DNA of 64,000 nucleotides from Rhizobium sp. Leaf262 (GCF_001422245.1 NZ_LMMM01000016.1:257945-321944); one strand, 5' to 3'. Shown: positions 35,355-45,485, numbered from the stretch's first letter. Notes: generated from the sequence alone by a model not told the origin. Numbers and translations are program-made.

Positions 35355-36053
35355 TCAGGTCCGGATGAAGGTGAGATAGGCGGAGCTGCGACCCTCGCGC
35401 TTCGCCTTGTTCTCGTATCGAGTGCCCGGCCAATTGGCGAATGGCGTGGTCCAGTCGGTAGAGATCTGCGCCGTCCATTCGAAACCACCGTGGGCGGCGC
35501 AATGCTGAAGCGTCCAGTTGATGTAGGTATCGATGTCGGAGGCGAAGCAGAATTTGCCGCCGGGCTTCAACACCCGGTGAAACCGCGCCAGATTGACATC
35601 AGACACGAAACGGCGCTTCCAGTGCTTCTTCTTCGGCCAGGGATCTGGGTAGAGCAGGTCGATATGGTCGATGCACGCGTCCGGCAACCAGTCCAGCAAT
35701 TGCGTGGCGTCATCATCATAAAGGCGGATGTTCATCAGCTCGCGCTCTTTCACGCTGCCCAGAAGCTTTGCCATGGAATTGACGAAGGGCTCGACGCCGA
35801 TGAAACCGGTATCAGGATTTTCAGAAGCCCGGTGAACCAGATGCTCACCACCGCCAAAGCCGATTTCGAGGCGAATGGATTTCACATCGGCCGGAAACAT
35901 GGCCGCAAGATTTTTCGGTGGCTGCGTCGCCAGGTCCACCTTCAGCAAAGGCAGAAGGTTCTCGATCGTATCGACCTGCTGGTTGCGCAGCGGCTTGCCT
36001 TTACGCCGGCCAAAAAACGCTTCCGTTGCGCGTGAACGCCGCTCTTCCGTCAT
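35355..36053 (-). CDS. trmB: tRNA (guanine-N7-)-methyltransferase
   Basis: The 232-residue SAM-dependent methyltransferase makes m7G46 in tRNA. The SAM motif [10 protein letters not shown] (about 63-72), the [17 protein letters not shown] motif (about 135-151) and the C-terminal T-x-Y-E-x-KA-x-REG signature ([11 protein letters not shown], about 210) are all there. It lies downstream of metK, which makes its cofactor, with 107 bases between. Confidence 0.96.
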   Translation of the reverse strand: MTEERRSRATEAFFGRRKGKPLRNQQVDTIENLLPLLKVDLATQPPKNLAAMFPADVKSIRLEIGFGGGEHLVHRASENPDTGFIGVEPFVNSMAKLLGSVKERELMNIRLYDDDATQLLDWLPDACIDHIDLLYPDPWPKKKHWKRRFVSDVNLARFHRVLKPGGKFCFASDIDTYINWTLQHCAAHGGFEWTAQISTDWTTPFANWPGTRYENKAKREGRSSAYLTFIRT

Positions 36054-36076
36054 GTCAACACTCTCAGCAAATGGAT

Positions 36077-36113
36077 AACCCGCACCGTGCCTGTTGATGG
36101 CGCTGTGCGGGTT
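36077..36113. terminator. Hairpin between metK and trmB
   Basis: A perfect 9-bp stem AACCCGCAC/GTGCGGGTT encloses a 19-base loop that can itself pair (GCC/GGC). It lies about 45 bases after the metK stop. There is no T-tract on the minus strand, so it may attenuate rather than stop transcription into trmB. Confidence 0.35.
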
Positions 36114-36160
36114 TCAAAACCTTCAGACCGTATCTCTCAATCGGTAACGATTGACAAGCC

Positions 36161-37426
36161 TTATGCGGCTTTCAATGCGTCCTTGAGCGGCTTGACCAGA
36201 TCCAGCTTCTCCCAGGAGAAGGAGCCGTCACGACCGGCCTTGCGACCGAAATGGCCATAGGAGGACGTCTTGGCATAGATCGGCTTGTTGAGGTCGAGGT
36301 GACGACGGATGCCCGATGGCGAGAGGTCGATGACCTTGCGGATCGCGGCTTCGACTTCGTCTTCGCTCATCTTGCCGGTCTGGTGGAAATCGACATAGAC
36401 CGACAGTGGCTGGGCCACGCCGATGGCGTAAGACAGCTGGATCGTGCAGCGTTCTGCCAGTCCTGCGGCCACAACGTTCTTGGCGATGTAGCGGGCAGCG
36501 TAAGCTGCGGAGCGGTCGACCTTGGTCGTGTCCTTGCCGGAGAATGCACCACCGCCGTGCGGAGCTGCACCGCCGTAGGTGTCGACGATGATCTTGCGGC
36601 CAGTCAGGCCAGCGTCACCATCAGGACCACCGATCACGAACTTGCCCGTCGGGTTGATGTACCACTGGCAATCGTCTGCAATCTTCAACTCGCCGAGCGC
36701 TTCGCGAATATAGGGCTCCACGACGGAGCGAACCTTCTTCGAATCCCAGCTGGCATCGAGGTGCTGCGTGGACAGGACGATGGAAACAGCCTCAGCAGCC
36801 TTGCCATCGACGTAGCGCACGGTCACCTGGCTCTTGGCATCGGGGCCGAGCTTTGCAGCTTCGCCTTCGCCGCTCTTGCGGGCCGTGGCCAGAAGCTGGA
36901 GAATGCGATGCGAGTAATAGATCGGGGCCGGCATCAGGTCCGGCGTTTCCTTGCAGGCGTAACCGAACATGATGCCCTGGTCGCCAGCACCTTCGTCTCC
37001 CTGCTTGTCGGAAGCATTGTCCACGCCCTGCGCGATGTCGGCAGACTGCGGGTGCAACAGCACGTCGATCTTGGCCGTCTTCCAATGGAAACCGTCCTGC
37101 TCGTAGCCGATGTCACGGATGGCCTTGCGTGCCGCAGCCTTGAACTTGGCCGGGTTGATGACCGGGTGGCCGCTCGCGTCCTTCAGAACGTTGCCTTCCT
37201 TGTCCTTCTTCAACAGCGTGTCGGGAACGCGGACTTCGCCAGCGATGATCACGCGATTGGTTGTGGCGAGCGTTTCGCAAGCAATGCGCACAGTCCACGG
37301 GTCAACGCCGGTCTTGGCGGCTTCACGATAGATGAGATCGACGATTTCATCGGAAATGCGGTCACACACCTTGTCAGGGTGACCTTCAGCAACAGACTCG
37401 CTGGTGAACAGGTAATTAGCGCGCAT
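36161..37426 (-). CDS. metK: S-adenosylmethionine synthetase
   Basis: The 421-residue enzyme makes SAM from methionine and ATP. Motifs are [13 protein letters not shown]-type start ([20 protein letters not shown]), [14 protein letters not shown] (about 147) and [19 protein letters not shown] (about 290). It is about 35 residues longer than the E. coli enzyme through small insertions, as in other rhizobia. A good ribosome site (AGGGG) lies eight bases before the ATG. I find no SAM-II riboswitch in the leader. Its neighbours are phrR and trmB. Confidence 0.97.
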   Translation of the reverse strand: MRANYLFTSESVAEGHPDKVCDRISDEIVDLIYREAAKTGVDPWTVRIACETLATTNRVIIAGEVRVPDTLLKKDKEGNVLKDASGHPVINPAKFKAAARKAIRDIGYEQDGFHWKTAKIDVLLHPQSADIAQGVDNASDKQGDEGAGDQGIMFGYACKETPDLMPAPIYYSHRILQLLATARKSGEGEAAKLGPDAKSQVTVRYVDGKAAEAVSIVLSTQHLDASWDSKKVRSVVEPYIREALGELKIADDCQWYINPTGKFVIGGPDGDAGLTGRKIIVDTYGGAAPHGGGAFSGKDTTKVDRSAAYAARYIAKNVVAAGLAERCTIQLSYAIGVAQPLSVYVDFHQTGKMSEDEVEAAIRKVIDLSPSGIRRHLDLNKPIYAKTSSYGHFGRKAGRDGSFSWEKLDLVKPLKDALKAA

Positions 37427-37548
37427 GCGGGATTCCCCTCAAAGAAGTGTCTTCCGGTTTGTTAGTCAGTTTGTCCGAAAAAAACAAGGACACAACGACA
37501 TAAATATATCTTTATATGAGAATTCCTAACTCATGCTTACCCAATAAA
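37427..37548 (-). promoter_or_regulatory. metK leader and promoter region
   Basis: The region is AT-rich on the minus strand (CATATAAAGATATATTTATG) as expected for a promoter. It is followed by a stem TGTCC/GGACA (37472-37492) with a T-rich loop, and a repeated ACAAAC motif. It does not fold into a SAM-II core. The hairpin could modulate expression, but no known element is matched. Confidence 0.35.
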
Positions 37549-37570
37549 AAACGGCCCCGAAGGGCCGTTT
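37549..37570 (-). terminator. Rho-independent terminator of phrR
   Basis: On the minus strand a 9-bp stem AAACGGCCC/GGGCCGTTT with a TTCG tetraloop ends in six T residues. It lies 27 bases after the phrR stop and insulates metK from read-through. Confidence 0.85.
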
Positions 37571-37597
37571 ATCTTAAATCAAAGCGGTTCTTGAGGT

Positions 37598-38017
37598 TTA
37601 TTCCGTATCGCCTTCGGCAGCCAATGCCTTCACGAGGTCAACGATGCGACGACGCACTTTTGGGTCGCTGATCTTGACGAACGCGCGGTTGAGCTGCAGG
37701 CCTTCGGAAGACGACAGGAAATCCACCACGTAGTTGGAGCTCGTCGCCTCTGCCATACCGGTCGCGCTAACGCCCTGGTCACCAGGGGCGTCCTCGAAGA
37801 AAAACGATACCGGAACGTTCAAGATACCAGAGATGTTCTGCAGGCGGCTCGCACCGACGCGGTTCGTCCCTTTTTCATATTTCTGAATTTGCTGGAAGGT
37901 AATGCCAAGGCTCTCACCCAGCTTCTCCTGGCTCATGCCCAGCATGGTGCGGCGGAGACGGATACGGCTCCCGACGTGAATGTCGATCGGGTTCGGCTTC
38001 TTCTTGTTCTCTGTCAT
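37598..38017 (-). CDS. phrR: Xre-family regulator (PhrR-like)
   Basis: The 139-residue DNA-binding protein has an N-terminal Cro/CI helix-turn-helix (about 14-68; LGMSQEKLGESLGITFQQIQ) and a C-terminal tail typical of rhizobial PhrR. In Sinorhizobium medicae phrR is a low-pH-induced regulator next to actA, the lnt homologue; here lnt is also next in line upstream. The ATG at 38017 is set by AGGA eight bases before it. The leader contains TTGCACAAC near 38115, a possible operator. It ends in a strong terminator. Confidence 0.85.
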   Translation of the reverse strand: MTENKKKPNPIDIHVGSRIRLRRTMLGMSQEKLGESLGITFQQIQKYEKGTNRVGASRLQNISGILNVPVSFFFEDAPGDQGVSATGMAEATSSNYVVDFLSSSEGLQLNRAFVKISDPKVRRRIVDLVKALAAEGDTE

Positions 38018-38161
38018 TTGTGTCGTCCTGACATTCAGTTTCTTCGGGTTATCGACTACACGCCTGTTCAAATCCTGAATCGTGGGATTGTCACTGCAAG
38101 GAATATATCATGTGCGTTGTGCAACCTAACAAGTTCACTATGCAATTTTAGGGGTTTTTGG

Positions 38162-39751
38162 TCAATTCTCCCGTTTCATCAAACCAGTCCGCGCAATCAT
38201 TGAACAAACGAGTAATAATGCAAAGAGCAACCAAAAGTGTATGTGTCGCATATCTGCGGTGAGCGCGCCAGTGGCCGGACCACTCAAGGTAGAATCGATT
38301 ATTCCCTTTTGACCGTAGTCCAGACCTGCGACAATTCGCCCCAGAGGGTCGATAATGGCGGAAATACCGGTATTTGCCGCACGAATCACCGGAATGCCGG
38401 TTTCGACGGCTCGGACTCTCGCTTGCTGAAAATGCTGATAGGGGCCTGGTGTATTGCCGAACCAGCCATCATTCGTCACGTTGACGATGGCTGTCGAGGT
38501 CGTGATATCGTCAGGCACCTCACCGGGAAAAATGATTTCGTAACAAATGAACGAATATAGCTTTTTGCCCGAAGGCAGGGTGATCGCCTCGCGTGTCGCG
38601 GCGGGCGAAAAACCACCTGGCAGACTGATCAGATTATCGACGCCGAAGCTGCGCAGAATGTTTTCGAACGGAACGTATTCACCGAATGGCACGAGATGAA
38701 CCTTGTCCGTCGCGCCGATGATCTGTCCCTGACTATCCACCGCATAGACCGAATTGTAATACCGCGGCGCATGGCCCGCGCCAGCATCCTCCATCCGCAC
38801 CGCGCCTGTAAGAAGAATTTGACCGTCTTCCAGCGTTTTGGAAATTTCCTCCAGCGCGTCGGGGTTTTGCGTCAGAATGAAGGGAACGGAGGTTTCCGGC
38901 CAGACGATGACATCCGGTCGCTTCTGACCCTCCGTCGGGGGGAGTGCCGATAGCCGCAGATGTTCCTTGAATATTTCCGCGCGATCGGCATTCAACATCT
39001 TGCGCGATTGATCGATTCCCGGCTGGACGATCCTGACCGTCAGCGCACTGCCATCGGCGACCAGTGGTTGACTGAGCCTGTAGAGGCCATATCCCAGATG
39101 AAATGCCATCGCCAGAGCCGCAATACAGAGCCCGGGGACCATTCCTTTTTTTGTGCCCAGAAGAGCCGGTGCGGAAAAAATGAGGACTGCGAGCATCGAC
39201 ATGCCAAATATGCCGATGAGATTCGATGTCTGCATCATCAACGGTATCGGCATGAGGCCAAAGCCCACAGTATTCCACGGAAACCCAGTCAAAACGAAGC
39301 TTCGCAGCCATTCGATGAGCCCGAAACTCGCCGACAGAGCGGCAATCCGGCCCCAACCGTCCGACCACAAAAGGTTCGCCAGCATGACGGCAAAGCCATA
39401 GAATATAGCAAGGCAGGCTGGCAGACCCAAAATGGCAAGCGGCAAGGCCCATGCGAATTCGTCTGCTTCCAGAAGAAGGGCGTTACCCAGCCACCAGAGA
39501 CCAGCCACGAAGTAACCGAAACCAAACAGCCAGCCTATAACGAAGGTTTTCCAGCCACGCGACCACAGACCGCCATCGGGATTTCCCGTCGCTCCGTCGA
39601 CCAGCCAGACTAGAAGCGTAAAGGAAATGAACAGGGAAGCGAAAAATCCAAAGGGCGGAAAGGCGAGAGCGCCGACTGCGCCTGCGCCGATTGCAATGAA
39701 TGTCCGGCCAAAACCACTGCTCAGCATAATCCTGCCCGCCAGCCGCTCCAT
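38162..39751 (-). CDS. lnt: Apolipoprotein N-acyltransferase (ActA of rhizobia)
   Basis: The 529-residue membrane enzyme adds the third acyl chain to lipoproteins. About six N-terminal helices (20-215) precede a nitrilase-type periplasmic domain (about 240-490) with catalytic Glu in VWPETSVPF (about 288), Lys in TDKVHLVPFGEYVP (about 348) and Cys in FICYEIIFP (about 405). AAGGTGG precedes the ATG. In Sinorhizobium its homologue actA is needed for acid tolerance. It works after lspA, also in this window. Confidence 0.95.
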   Translation of the reverse strand: MERLAGRIMLSSGFGRTFIAIGAGAVGALAFPPFGFFASLFISFTLLVWLVDGATGNPDGGLWSRGWKTFVIGWLFGFGYFVAGLWWLGNALLLEADEFAWALPLAILGLPACLAIFYGFAVMLANLLWSDGWGRIAALSASFGLIEWLRSFVLTGFPWNTVGFGLMPIPLMMQTSNLIGIFGMSMLAVLIFSAPALLGTKKGMVPGLCIAALAMAFHLGYGLYRLSQPLVADGSALTVRIVQPGIDQSRKMLNADRAEIFKEHLRLSALPPTEGQKRPDVIVWPETSVPFILTQNPDALEEISKTLEDGQILLTGAVRMEDAGAGHAPRYYNSVYAVDSQGQIIGATDKVHLVPFGEYVPFENILRSFGVDNLISLPGGFSPAATREAITLPSGKKLYSFICYEIIFPGEVPDDITTSTAIVNVTNDGWFGNTPGPYQHFQQARVRAVETGIPVIRAANTGISAIIDPLGRIVAGLDYGQKGIIDSTLSGPATGALTADMRHIHFWLLFALLLVCSMIARTGLMKREN

Positions 39752-39886
39752 CTAGTCTCCACCTTTTTAAGGCACCATCCGACACGAGATACACGGGAGG
39801 CGACACCGTCTGCTCAACGGGACTTACTGTAAAAAAAACGGCGCGTCCACTGCATCCAACAGCCTGATACTCGGGGTTCCAGAGAC

Positions 39887-39918
39887 AAAACGCCCGCAGA
39901 ATAGAAATCCTGCGAGCG
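39887..39918 (-). terminator. Probable terminator of tlyC
   Basis: On the minus strand a stem CGCTCGCAG/CTGCGGGCG (one mismatched pair) with a 10-base loop is followed by TTTTG. It lies about 24 bases after the tlyC stop. A second small stem AGCAG/CTGCT (39927-39939) lies between. The rest of the 190-base gap must hold the lnt promoter. Confidence 0.55.
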
Positions 39919-39941
39919 CCTGAATAGCAGAGACTGCTGGA

Positions 39942-41078
39942 TCATGCAGGAGCGTTATCCGCCCGACGTTCAGGCGAAGGCAACGCAAGAACGACGTCAC
40001 TCGGCGCGTCCGCTGGCGCTTGGTCATCCTCGCCCTCGGAAGACTGGTTGCGCACGATGCGCACGCCCTTAATGCGGCGGGAATCAGCATCCAGAATATG
40101 GAATTCGAAACCGGACACCGCCCGGACCACTTCACCCTTGACCGGAATACGGCCCAGCGCGAAGAAAATCAGACCGCCCAGCGTATCGATTTCCTCGATA
40201 TGCTCGCGCACATCGAAATCCGGGCCGATGGCCTCGGCCAGTTCAGTCAGTTCGGCACGCGCATCGGCAATCAGCACGTCGGCGGACAGGCGCGAGAACA
40301 TCGTCTCGTCCTTGTCGTGCTCGTCGTCGATATCACCAATGACCATTTCCACGATGTCTTCATGGCTGACGAGGCCGTCCGTGCCGCCATACTCATCGAT
40401 GACAAGCGCCAGCTGGGTGCGCTGCGCCTGCATGGTCTTGAGAAGAGTCGAGGCCAGCATGGATGGTGGCGCAAAGAGGATTTTGCGGATGATACCCGCT
40501 TCCGCCAGCGTTTTTTCCAGATCGACGCGGGCAAGGTCGAAATTGGCGCGGGGCGATTTCGCAGCCTTGGCTTCGCCTCCTGCGGCAGCACGCGAGCCGA
40601 CGCGGCGCTTGTTGCGGGCCTGCTTGCCGATGAAGGACAGAAGATCACGAATATGGATCATGCCCTTGGGGTTATCCAGCGTCTCGTCATAGACAGGCAT
40701 GCGCGAGCGGCCAGTCTCTTCGAACAGGATCATCGCTTCGCCGATGGTCATGTCCTGATCGAGCCCGTCAATATCGACGCGCGGGATCATGATGTCCTCG
40801 ACGCGGACTTCCCGGAAACGCAGGATGTTGTTGAGCATTGCCCGCTCTTCGGGCGTAAACGCGGCGCCGATTTCGGTATCGGTCATCAGCGCGTCGGTAA
40901 TGTCTTCTCGAAGACGCTCGCCCTGCGATGGCTTTAGAAGCCGCGAGATGCGAGACCAGATGCTGGCTCTGGGTTTGGCCTGATAGTCCTGCCGTAAGGG
41001 ACTACTGCCCTCCTCCGATGAGGATTGTTCCCCGGTGTCTTTGCCCTCCAGGGGCGGTCGTGCCGAATGTTCGTTCAT
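39942..41078 (-). CDS. tlyC: CorC/TlyC-family CBS-domain protein
   Basis: The 378-residue cytoplasmic protein has a pair of CBS domains (about 88-245; VEDIMIPRVDIDGLDQDMTI and ALVIDEYGGTDGLVSHEDI) and a C-terminal CorC/HlyC transporter-associated domain (about 255-345). Members are called hemolysin C or magnesium/cobalt efflux protein; the true role is ion homeostasis or envelope function. It comes after ybeY with an 17-base gap, within the phoH-ybeY-tlyC-lnt order seen in many proteobacteria. Confidence 0.9.
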   Translation of the reverse strand: MNEHSARPPLEGKDTGEQSSSEEGSSPLRQDYQAKPRASIWSRISRLLKPSQGERLREDITDALMTDTEIGAAFTPEERAMLNNILRFREVRVEDIMIPRVDIDGLDQDMTIGEAMILFEETGRSRMPVYDETLDNPKGMIHIRDLLSFIGKQARNKRRVGSRAAAGGEAKAAKSPRANFDLARVDLEKTLAEAGIIRKILFAPPSMLASTLLKTMQAQRTQLALVIDEYGGTDGLVSHEDIVEMVIGDIDDEHDKDETMFSRLSADVLIADARAELTELAEAIGPDFDVREHIEEIDTLGGLIFFALGRIPVKGEVVRAVSGFEFHILDADSRRIKGVRIVRNQSSEGEDDQAPADAPSDVVLALPSPERRADNAPA

Positions 41079-41095
41079 GGTCCCAAACTGTTAAA

Positions 41096-41602
41096 TCAAA
41101 GCGGTTCCTGTCCCGCATAGGGATCAGATAGACCAAGCTTGGCCAAAATGCGAGTCTCAAGCCCTTCCATTTCTTCCGCTTCTTCGGTGTCCAGATGATC
41201 GTAACCGAAAAGATGCAAAAATCCATGCACCAGAAGATGTGTCAAATGATCCTCGAAACTCTTCTCCAGATCAAGGGCCTCGCGCTCAACAGTCTCGCGC
41301 GCGATGACGATATCACCCAGCATCGGCCCCGGCATGCCGCCAGGCTCCAGCGGATAGGCCGGAAAAGACAGGACATTCGTCGCCTTGTCCTTGTCACGCC
41401 ATTCGGCATTGATTTCGCGAATGGCTTCGTCATCCGTAAAGACCAGCGATAGCTCGGTTGGCTGTTTCGGGAAGGGCTGATTCTCTTCCGATTTCAGAAA
41501 ATCGACAGCCGGGCTCAAAACCCGGCTGCTGAATGCAAGCAATTCCTCTTCCGAAGGCCAGCGATCTGCTTCGACGCTGATCTGTATATCCAATGCCGTC
41601 AT
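41096..41602 (-). CDS. ybeY: Endoribonuclease YbeY
   Basis: The 168-residue zinc RNase acts in 16S rRNA 3-prime maturation and ribosome quality control. The metal motif HGFLHLFGYDH (about 126-136) fits H-x3-H-x5-H. The ATG at 41602 is chosen, seven bases after the phoH stop; the frame continues upstream only inside phoH. In Sinorhizobium YbeY affects symbiosis and small-RNA regulation. Confidence 0.95.
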   Translation of the reverse strand: MTALDIQISVEADRWPSEEELLAFSSRVLSPAVDFLKSEENQPFPKQPTELSLVFTDDEAIREINAEWRDKDKATNVLSFPAYPLEPGGMPGPMLGDIVIARETVEREALDLEKSFEDHLTHLLVHGFLHLFGYDHLDTEEAEEMEGLETRILAKLGLSDPYAGQEPL

Positions 41603-41609
41603 GTCTGCG

Positions 41610-42665
41610 TCACACGCCTCTTGGCAGGCTTTCGTCTGGCACTGCCGTCTGGGCTTCATAGGCGCGGACGATGCGTGCGACCATCGGATGGCGAACGACA
41701 TCGACGTCCTTGAAGCGAACGACGGACACACCCTCGACATCGGGCAGGATTTGCAGCGCTTCCACGAGGCCGGATTTCACGCCGCGTGGCAAGTCCACCT
41801 GGCTCGGGTCACCGGTCACGATCATGCGGCCGTTTTCACCCAGACGCGTCAGAAACATCTTCATCTGCATCGTCGTGGTGTTCTGGGCCTCATCGAGAAT
41901 GACCGCAGCATTGGCAAGCGTACGTCCGCGCATGAAGGCGAGCGGCGCAATTTCGATGACGCCAGCCTGAATGGCACGCTCCACCTTGTCGCCCGGCATC
42001 ATGTCGTAAAGCGCGTCATAGAGCGGACGAAGGTAGGGATCGACCTTTTCCTTCATGTCGCCGGGCAGGAAGCCCAGACGTTCACCCGCTTCCACCGCTG
42101 GACGCGACAGGATGATGCGATCCACCACGCCCCGTTCCAGAAGCTGGGCGGCGTGTGCCACGGCCAGATAGGTCTTGCCGGTACCGGCAGGGCCGACACC
42201 GAAGACAAGCTCCGACTGTTCCAGCGCCCGCATATAGACGTCCTGCGTCGGCGTGCGGGCAGCAATGGTCTTTTTGCGGGTGGAGATTTGCGCCATGGAG
42301 ACCTTGGCTTTGCGTTCCATGGTCGGCAGGGTCAGCTGGTCATCGGCAGCCACCGCCATGCGGATGGCACCTTCGACGTCCGATTCCTCGACACTTCCGC
42401 CCTTCAGCAGACGCTGATAGAGGAAATCCAGCGCCCTGCGTGCCTGATTGGTGGCAACCAGTTCACCGGTAATGGCAACGGAATTGCCGCGCGGGCGCGC
42501 ATCGATGTTCAGTCGCTGTTCCAGCAATTTCAGGTTTTGATCGAACTGACCGAATAGCTCTCCGGCTATCCTGTTATTCTCGAACGTGAGGACGAAGTGA
42601 TTGGCGTCGGTCGCGGCTGGGCGTGGCTGGCGCGATGAGGGTGATACCAATTCGTGTGCGTTCAA
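41610..42665 (-). CDS. phoH: PhoH-like ATPase (TTG start)
   Basis: The 351-residue protein has the PhoH domain with Walker A VGPAGTGKTYLA (about 150) and Walker B ANAAVILDEAQNTT (about 252). An N-terminal KH-like part (about 20-110) suggests RNA binding, as in YbeZ. It is thought to act with YbeY in RNA processing. The start is a TTG at 42665 with GGGAG nine bases upstream; no ATG or GTG lies near in frame. The gene lies between miaB and ybeY. Confidence 0.92.
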   Translation of the reverse strand: MNAHELVSPSSRQPRPAATDANHFVLTFENNRIAGELFGQFDQNLKLLEQRLNIDARPRGNSVAITGELVATNQARRALDFLYQRLLKGGSVEESDVEGAIRMAVAADDQLTLPTMERKAKVSMAQISTRKKTIAARTPTQDVYMRALEQSELVFGVGPAGTGKTYLAVAHAAQLLERGVVDRIILSRPAVEAGERLGFLPGDMKEKVDPYLRPLYDALYDMMPGDKVERAIQAGVIEIAPLAFMRGRTLANAAVILDEAQNTTTMQMKMFLTRLGENGRMIVTGDPSQVDLPRGVKSGLVEALQILPDVEGVSVVRFKDVDVVRHPMVARIVRAYEAQTAVPDESLPRGV

Positions 42666-42711
42666 GCGGTCAGGCTCCCGTCCTAATCAGTGTGGGTTCC
42701 TCACTCTAGCT

Positions 42712-44109
42712 TTATGCCACCTCGGCAAACAAGCTGTTTGGACCCGTTGCGGTGATTCGTACATGAATAATGTCGCCGATTTTCATGTCGTTTGCATCAA
42801 GATTCACAGATTGCAGCCAAGGAGATCGTCCGATCAACTGGCCAGGCATCCGGCCCGGCTTCTCCAGCAGCACATCCATGGTCTTGCCGACCAGCGATCC
42901 GGCAAAGTCATGCTGCTGTTTCAGCAACAAAGCCTGTAGTCGCTCCAGCCTTTCGGCCTTCACATCCTCGGGTACCTGATCGGTCAAATCCGCACCCGGC
43001 GTGCCGGGGCGTGTCGAATATTTGAACGAAAAGGCCTGCGCGTATTTCACATGATCCACGATGGCGAGCGTATCTTCGAAATCCTGATCCGTCTCACCGG
43101 GGAAACCAACAATAAAATCCCCGGACATGGCAATATCAGGGCGGGCGCCACGAATCTTTTCAATAAGCCTAATATACTCCTGGCCGGTGTGGCGACGGTT
43201 CATGGCTTTCAGGATTCGATCCGAGCCGGATTGCACTGGCAGATGCAGATAGGGCATCAGGCTGCGCAGATCGCGATGCGCGCCAATCAGCTGATCATCC
43301 ATGTCACGCGGGTGGCTGGTGGTGTAACGCAGTCGGGCAAGACCGGGAATTTCCGCCAGACGATAAAGCAGTTCGGCAAGGCCCCATTGCTCACCCTTCG
43401 GGCCGGTTCCGCGCCAGGCATTGACGTTTTGGCCCAGCAGCGTGATTTCGCGCACGCCGGCATCCGCCAGCTTCATGGCCTCATCGACGATCTGGTGCAC
43501 AGGCCGCGAGACTTCCGACCCGCGCGTATAGGGCACCACGCAGAAGGTACAAAACTTGTCGCAGCCTTCCTGCACCGTCAGAAAGGCTGTTACGCCACGC
43601 GCACGCAGCTTCGATTTTTCCGCGACCGGCAAATGGTCGAACTTGTCTTCAACCGCATATTCGGTCTCGATGACGCGCTCGCCGCCACGCACGCGCTTCA
43701 AGGCTTCCGGCAGGCGGTGGTAGGTCTGCGGGCCGATGACCACATCGACCGCCGGTGCACGGCGCAGAATTTCCTCACCCTCAGCCTGCGCCACACAACC
43801 GGCCACGCCGATCATGAATTCGCGGCCCTGCTCCTCGCGGGATTTCTTCATGTCGCGAAGACGGCCCAGCGCGGAGTAAACCTTCTCGGCGGCCTTTTCG
43901 CGGATGTGACAGGTGTTGAGAAGAACCAGATCCGCCTCGCCCATGTCTTCGGTCGGCACGTAGCCGTCCTTCGCCAGAGCATCGCTCATGCGAACGGAAT
44001 CATAGACATTCATTTGACAGCCATAGGTCTTGATAAAGACCTTACGGCTGTTTGCGCCTTCGCGAAGAGCAGTTGGGGCGGCCTCGAGGCCGATCGTTTC
44101 CTGGGTCAT
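42712..44109 (-). CDS. miaB: tRNA-2-methylthio-N6-dimethylallyladenosine synthase
   Basis: This 465-residue radical SAM methylthiotransferase has an N-terminal UPF0004 domain ([12 protein letters not shown], about 28), a radical SAM cluster motif [15 protein letters not shown] (about 182) and a C-terminal TRAM domain (about 395-460). It carries two iron-sulfur clusters and thiomethylates A37 of tRNAs reading U-starting codons. Forty-nine bases separate it from olsA upstream. Confidence 0.97.
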   Translation of the reverse strand: MTQETIGLEAAPTALREGANSRKVFIKTYGCQMNVYDSVRMSDALAKDGYVPTEDMGEADLVLLNTCHIREKAAEKVYSALGRLRDMKKSREEQGREFMIGVAGCVAQAEGEEILRRAPAVDVVIGPQTYHRLPEALKRVRGGERVIETEYAVEDKFDHLPVAEKSKLRARGVTAFLTVQEGCDKFCTFCVVPYTRGSEVSRPVHQIVDEAMKLADAGVREITLLGQNVNAWRGTGPKGEQWGLAELLYRLAEIPGLARLRYTTSHPRDMDDQLIGAHRDLRSLMPYLHLPVQSGSDRILKAMNRRHTGQEYIRLIEKIRGARPDIAMSGDFIVGFPGETDQDFEDTLAIVDHVKYAQAFSFKYSTRPGTPGADLTDQVPEDVKAERLERLQALLLKQQHDFAGSLVGKTMDVLLEKPGRMPGQLIGRSPWLQSVNLDANDMKIGDIIHVRITATGPNSLFAEVA

Positions 44110-44159
44110 GGCCGCTATCTAATGATTTTGAGCGCCAGATTAAACAGAAAAATGTTCGG

Positions 44160-44960
44160 TTAGCGAGACTTTCGCCATCCGCCGCGCAAAGAGAAATTCA
44201 ACATGGCCCGCAGAGACGCCGTCGCATCCGCGCTCAGGGTCTTGCGATTATCGCCCCGGTGAAAGGGAATGGCGTCGCCGAAGGAGACGTCCACATCGAT
44301 AGCGCCCGCCTTCATCAACCCGAAAAGCGATGGCAGCAATTCCAGACTGCCGGGCCAGGCTGCAACGCTGCGGTGGTAACGCCCCATCGCCATGCCCTGA
44401 ATGCCGGTATAGGCAATCGCCATGGGCTGGACATAGACCATCTGCCCCGGCACCTGATCGGCAGCACTGGAGGCCGCACCGAACAGCGATGACTTGATGG
44501 GCAGCAGCCGGTTGCCGTCGGATGTTGTCCCTTCCGGAAACAGAACGACGATTTCGCCACCTGCCAGACGTTCCGCAATCTCATTGACCTGCGCGCCTGC
44601 GGCACGCTTCTGCTCGCGCGCCACGAAAATGGTTTTCTGCAAACGGGCCAAAACCCCGAAGATCGGCCAGTGCCGCACTTCCGTCTTGGCGATGAAGGCC
44701 ACGTCGGCCACGCTGCCGACAATCATGATGTCCTTCCAGGACACATGGTTGACCACCAGAAGCAGCGGCTTTGCCCGCTCCAGCGAACCGTGAACATGAA
44801 CCTTGATGCCCAGCCCATGGCAGGCAACCCTGTGCCACCAGCGCGGCAGACGACGCCTGATCGGCAAATCGAAACAAAGGGCCAGAAGCTGCACCGGCAG
44901 CAGTACCAGTGTGACCAGCGACAGAAGGACAACCAGATAGATAACCCGCAGCCACATCAT
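44160..44960 (-). CDS. olsA: Lyso-ornithine lipid O-acyltransferase (PlsC family)
   Basis: The 266-residue PlsC-type acyltransferase has an N-terminal membrane helix (about 5-30), the H-x4-D motif NHVSWKDIM (about 72) and the second motif FPEGTTSDGNRLLP (about 140). In Sinorhizobium the gene beside miaB is olsA, which acylates lyso-ornithine lipid; an olsB homologue lies at 56.6 kb. A general lysophosphatidate acyltransferase is the alternative from sequence alone. It is downstream of mur with 32 bases between. Confidence 0.82.
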   Translation of the reverse strand: MMWLRVIYLVVLLSLVTLVLLPVQLLALCFDLPIRRRLPRWWHRVACHGLGIKVHVHGSLERAKPLLLVVNHVSWKDIMIVGSVADVAFIAKTEVRHWPIFGVLARLQKTIFVAREQKRAAGAQVNEIAERLAGGEIVVLFPEGTTSDGNRLLPIKSSLFGAASSAADQVPGQMVYVQPMAIAYTGIQGMAMGRYHRSVAAWPGSLELLPSLFGLMKAGAIDVDVSFGDAIPFHRGDNRKTLSADATASLRAMLNFSLRGGWRKSR

Positions 44961-44992
44961 CGCTTCATTCGCTCCGTGGCCCCATGTCCGGT

Positions 44993-45421
44993 TCAGTTTT
45001 CGTCGGGCTTGAGCGGAACACCATAGAGTTCGAGCCTGTGATCCACCAGCTTGAAGCCGTGTTCGCGGGCGATCTTTTCCTGAAGCGCTTCGATTTCCGG
45101 TGAATGAAACTCGATCACCACACCATGCTTGAGATCGATCAGGTGATCGTGATGCTCTTCCGGCATGGTCTCATAGCGCGAACGGCCATCACGAAAGTCA
45201 TGCCGCTCGATGATACCGGCATCCTCGAACAGCTTGACCGTGCGATAGACCGTGGAAATGGAGATGCGCGGATCAACCGCAGACGATCGACGATACAGCT
45301 CTTCGACGTCTGGGTGATCGTCGGATTCCTGGAGAACGCGGGCAATCACCCGACGCTGATCGGTCATGCGCATACCGCGCTCGGCACAAAGTTCTTCCAG
45401 GGTTTTAGAGAGGTCTATCAC
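44993..45421 (-). CDS. mur: Fur-family manganese-responsive regulator Mur (GTG start)
   Basis: The 142-residue metalloregulator has an N-terminal winged helix (about 1-80) and a C-terminal dimer/metal domain with HHDHLIDLKHGVVIEFHSPE (about 90-109). It lacks the C-x2-C zinc motif of gamma-proteobacterial Fur. In rhizobia this orthologue is Mur, which represses manganese uptake genes, while iron control rests with RirA and Irr. The start is GTG at 45421. Confidence 0.9.
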   Translation of the reverse strand: MIDLSKTLEELCAERGMRMTDQRRVIARVLQESDDHPDVEELYRRSSAVDPRISISTVYRTVKLFEDAGIIERHDFRDGRSRYETMPEEHHDHLIDLKHGVVIEFHSPEIEALQEKIAREHGFKLVDHRLELYGVPLKPDEN

Positions 45422-45485
45422 GTCGTCCGGCTTCCAGATGCTTCCGTTGGATGGCGCAAAGCGCTGATTTCAATGTCTACACGAA

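Noticed and set aside
37427-37597. SAM riboswitch in the metK leader
   Set aside because: I looked for the compact SAM-II pseudoknot and saw only a T-loop stem (TGTCC/GGACA) and an AT-rich promoter-like tract. Nothing pairs as SAM-II requires.
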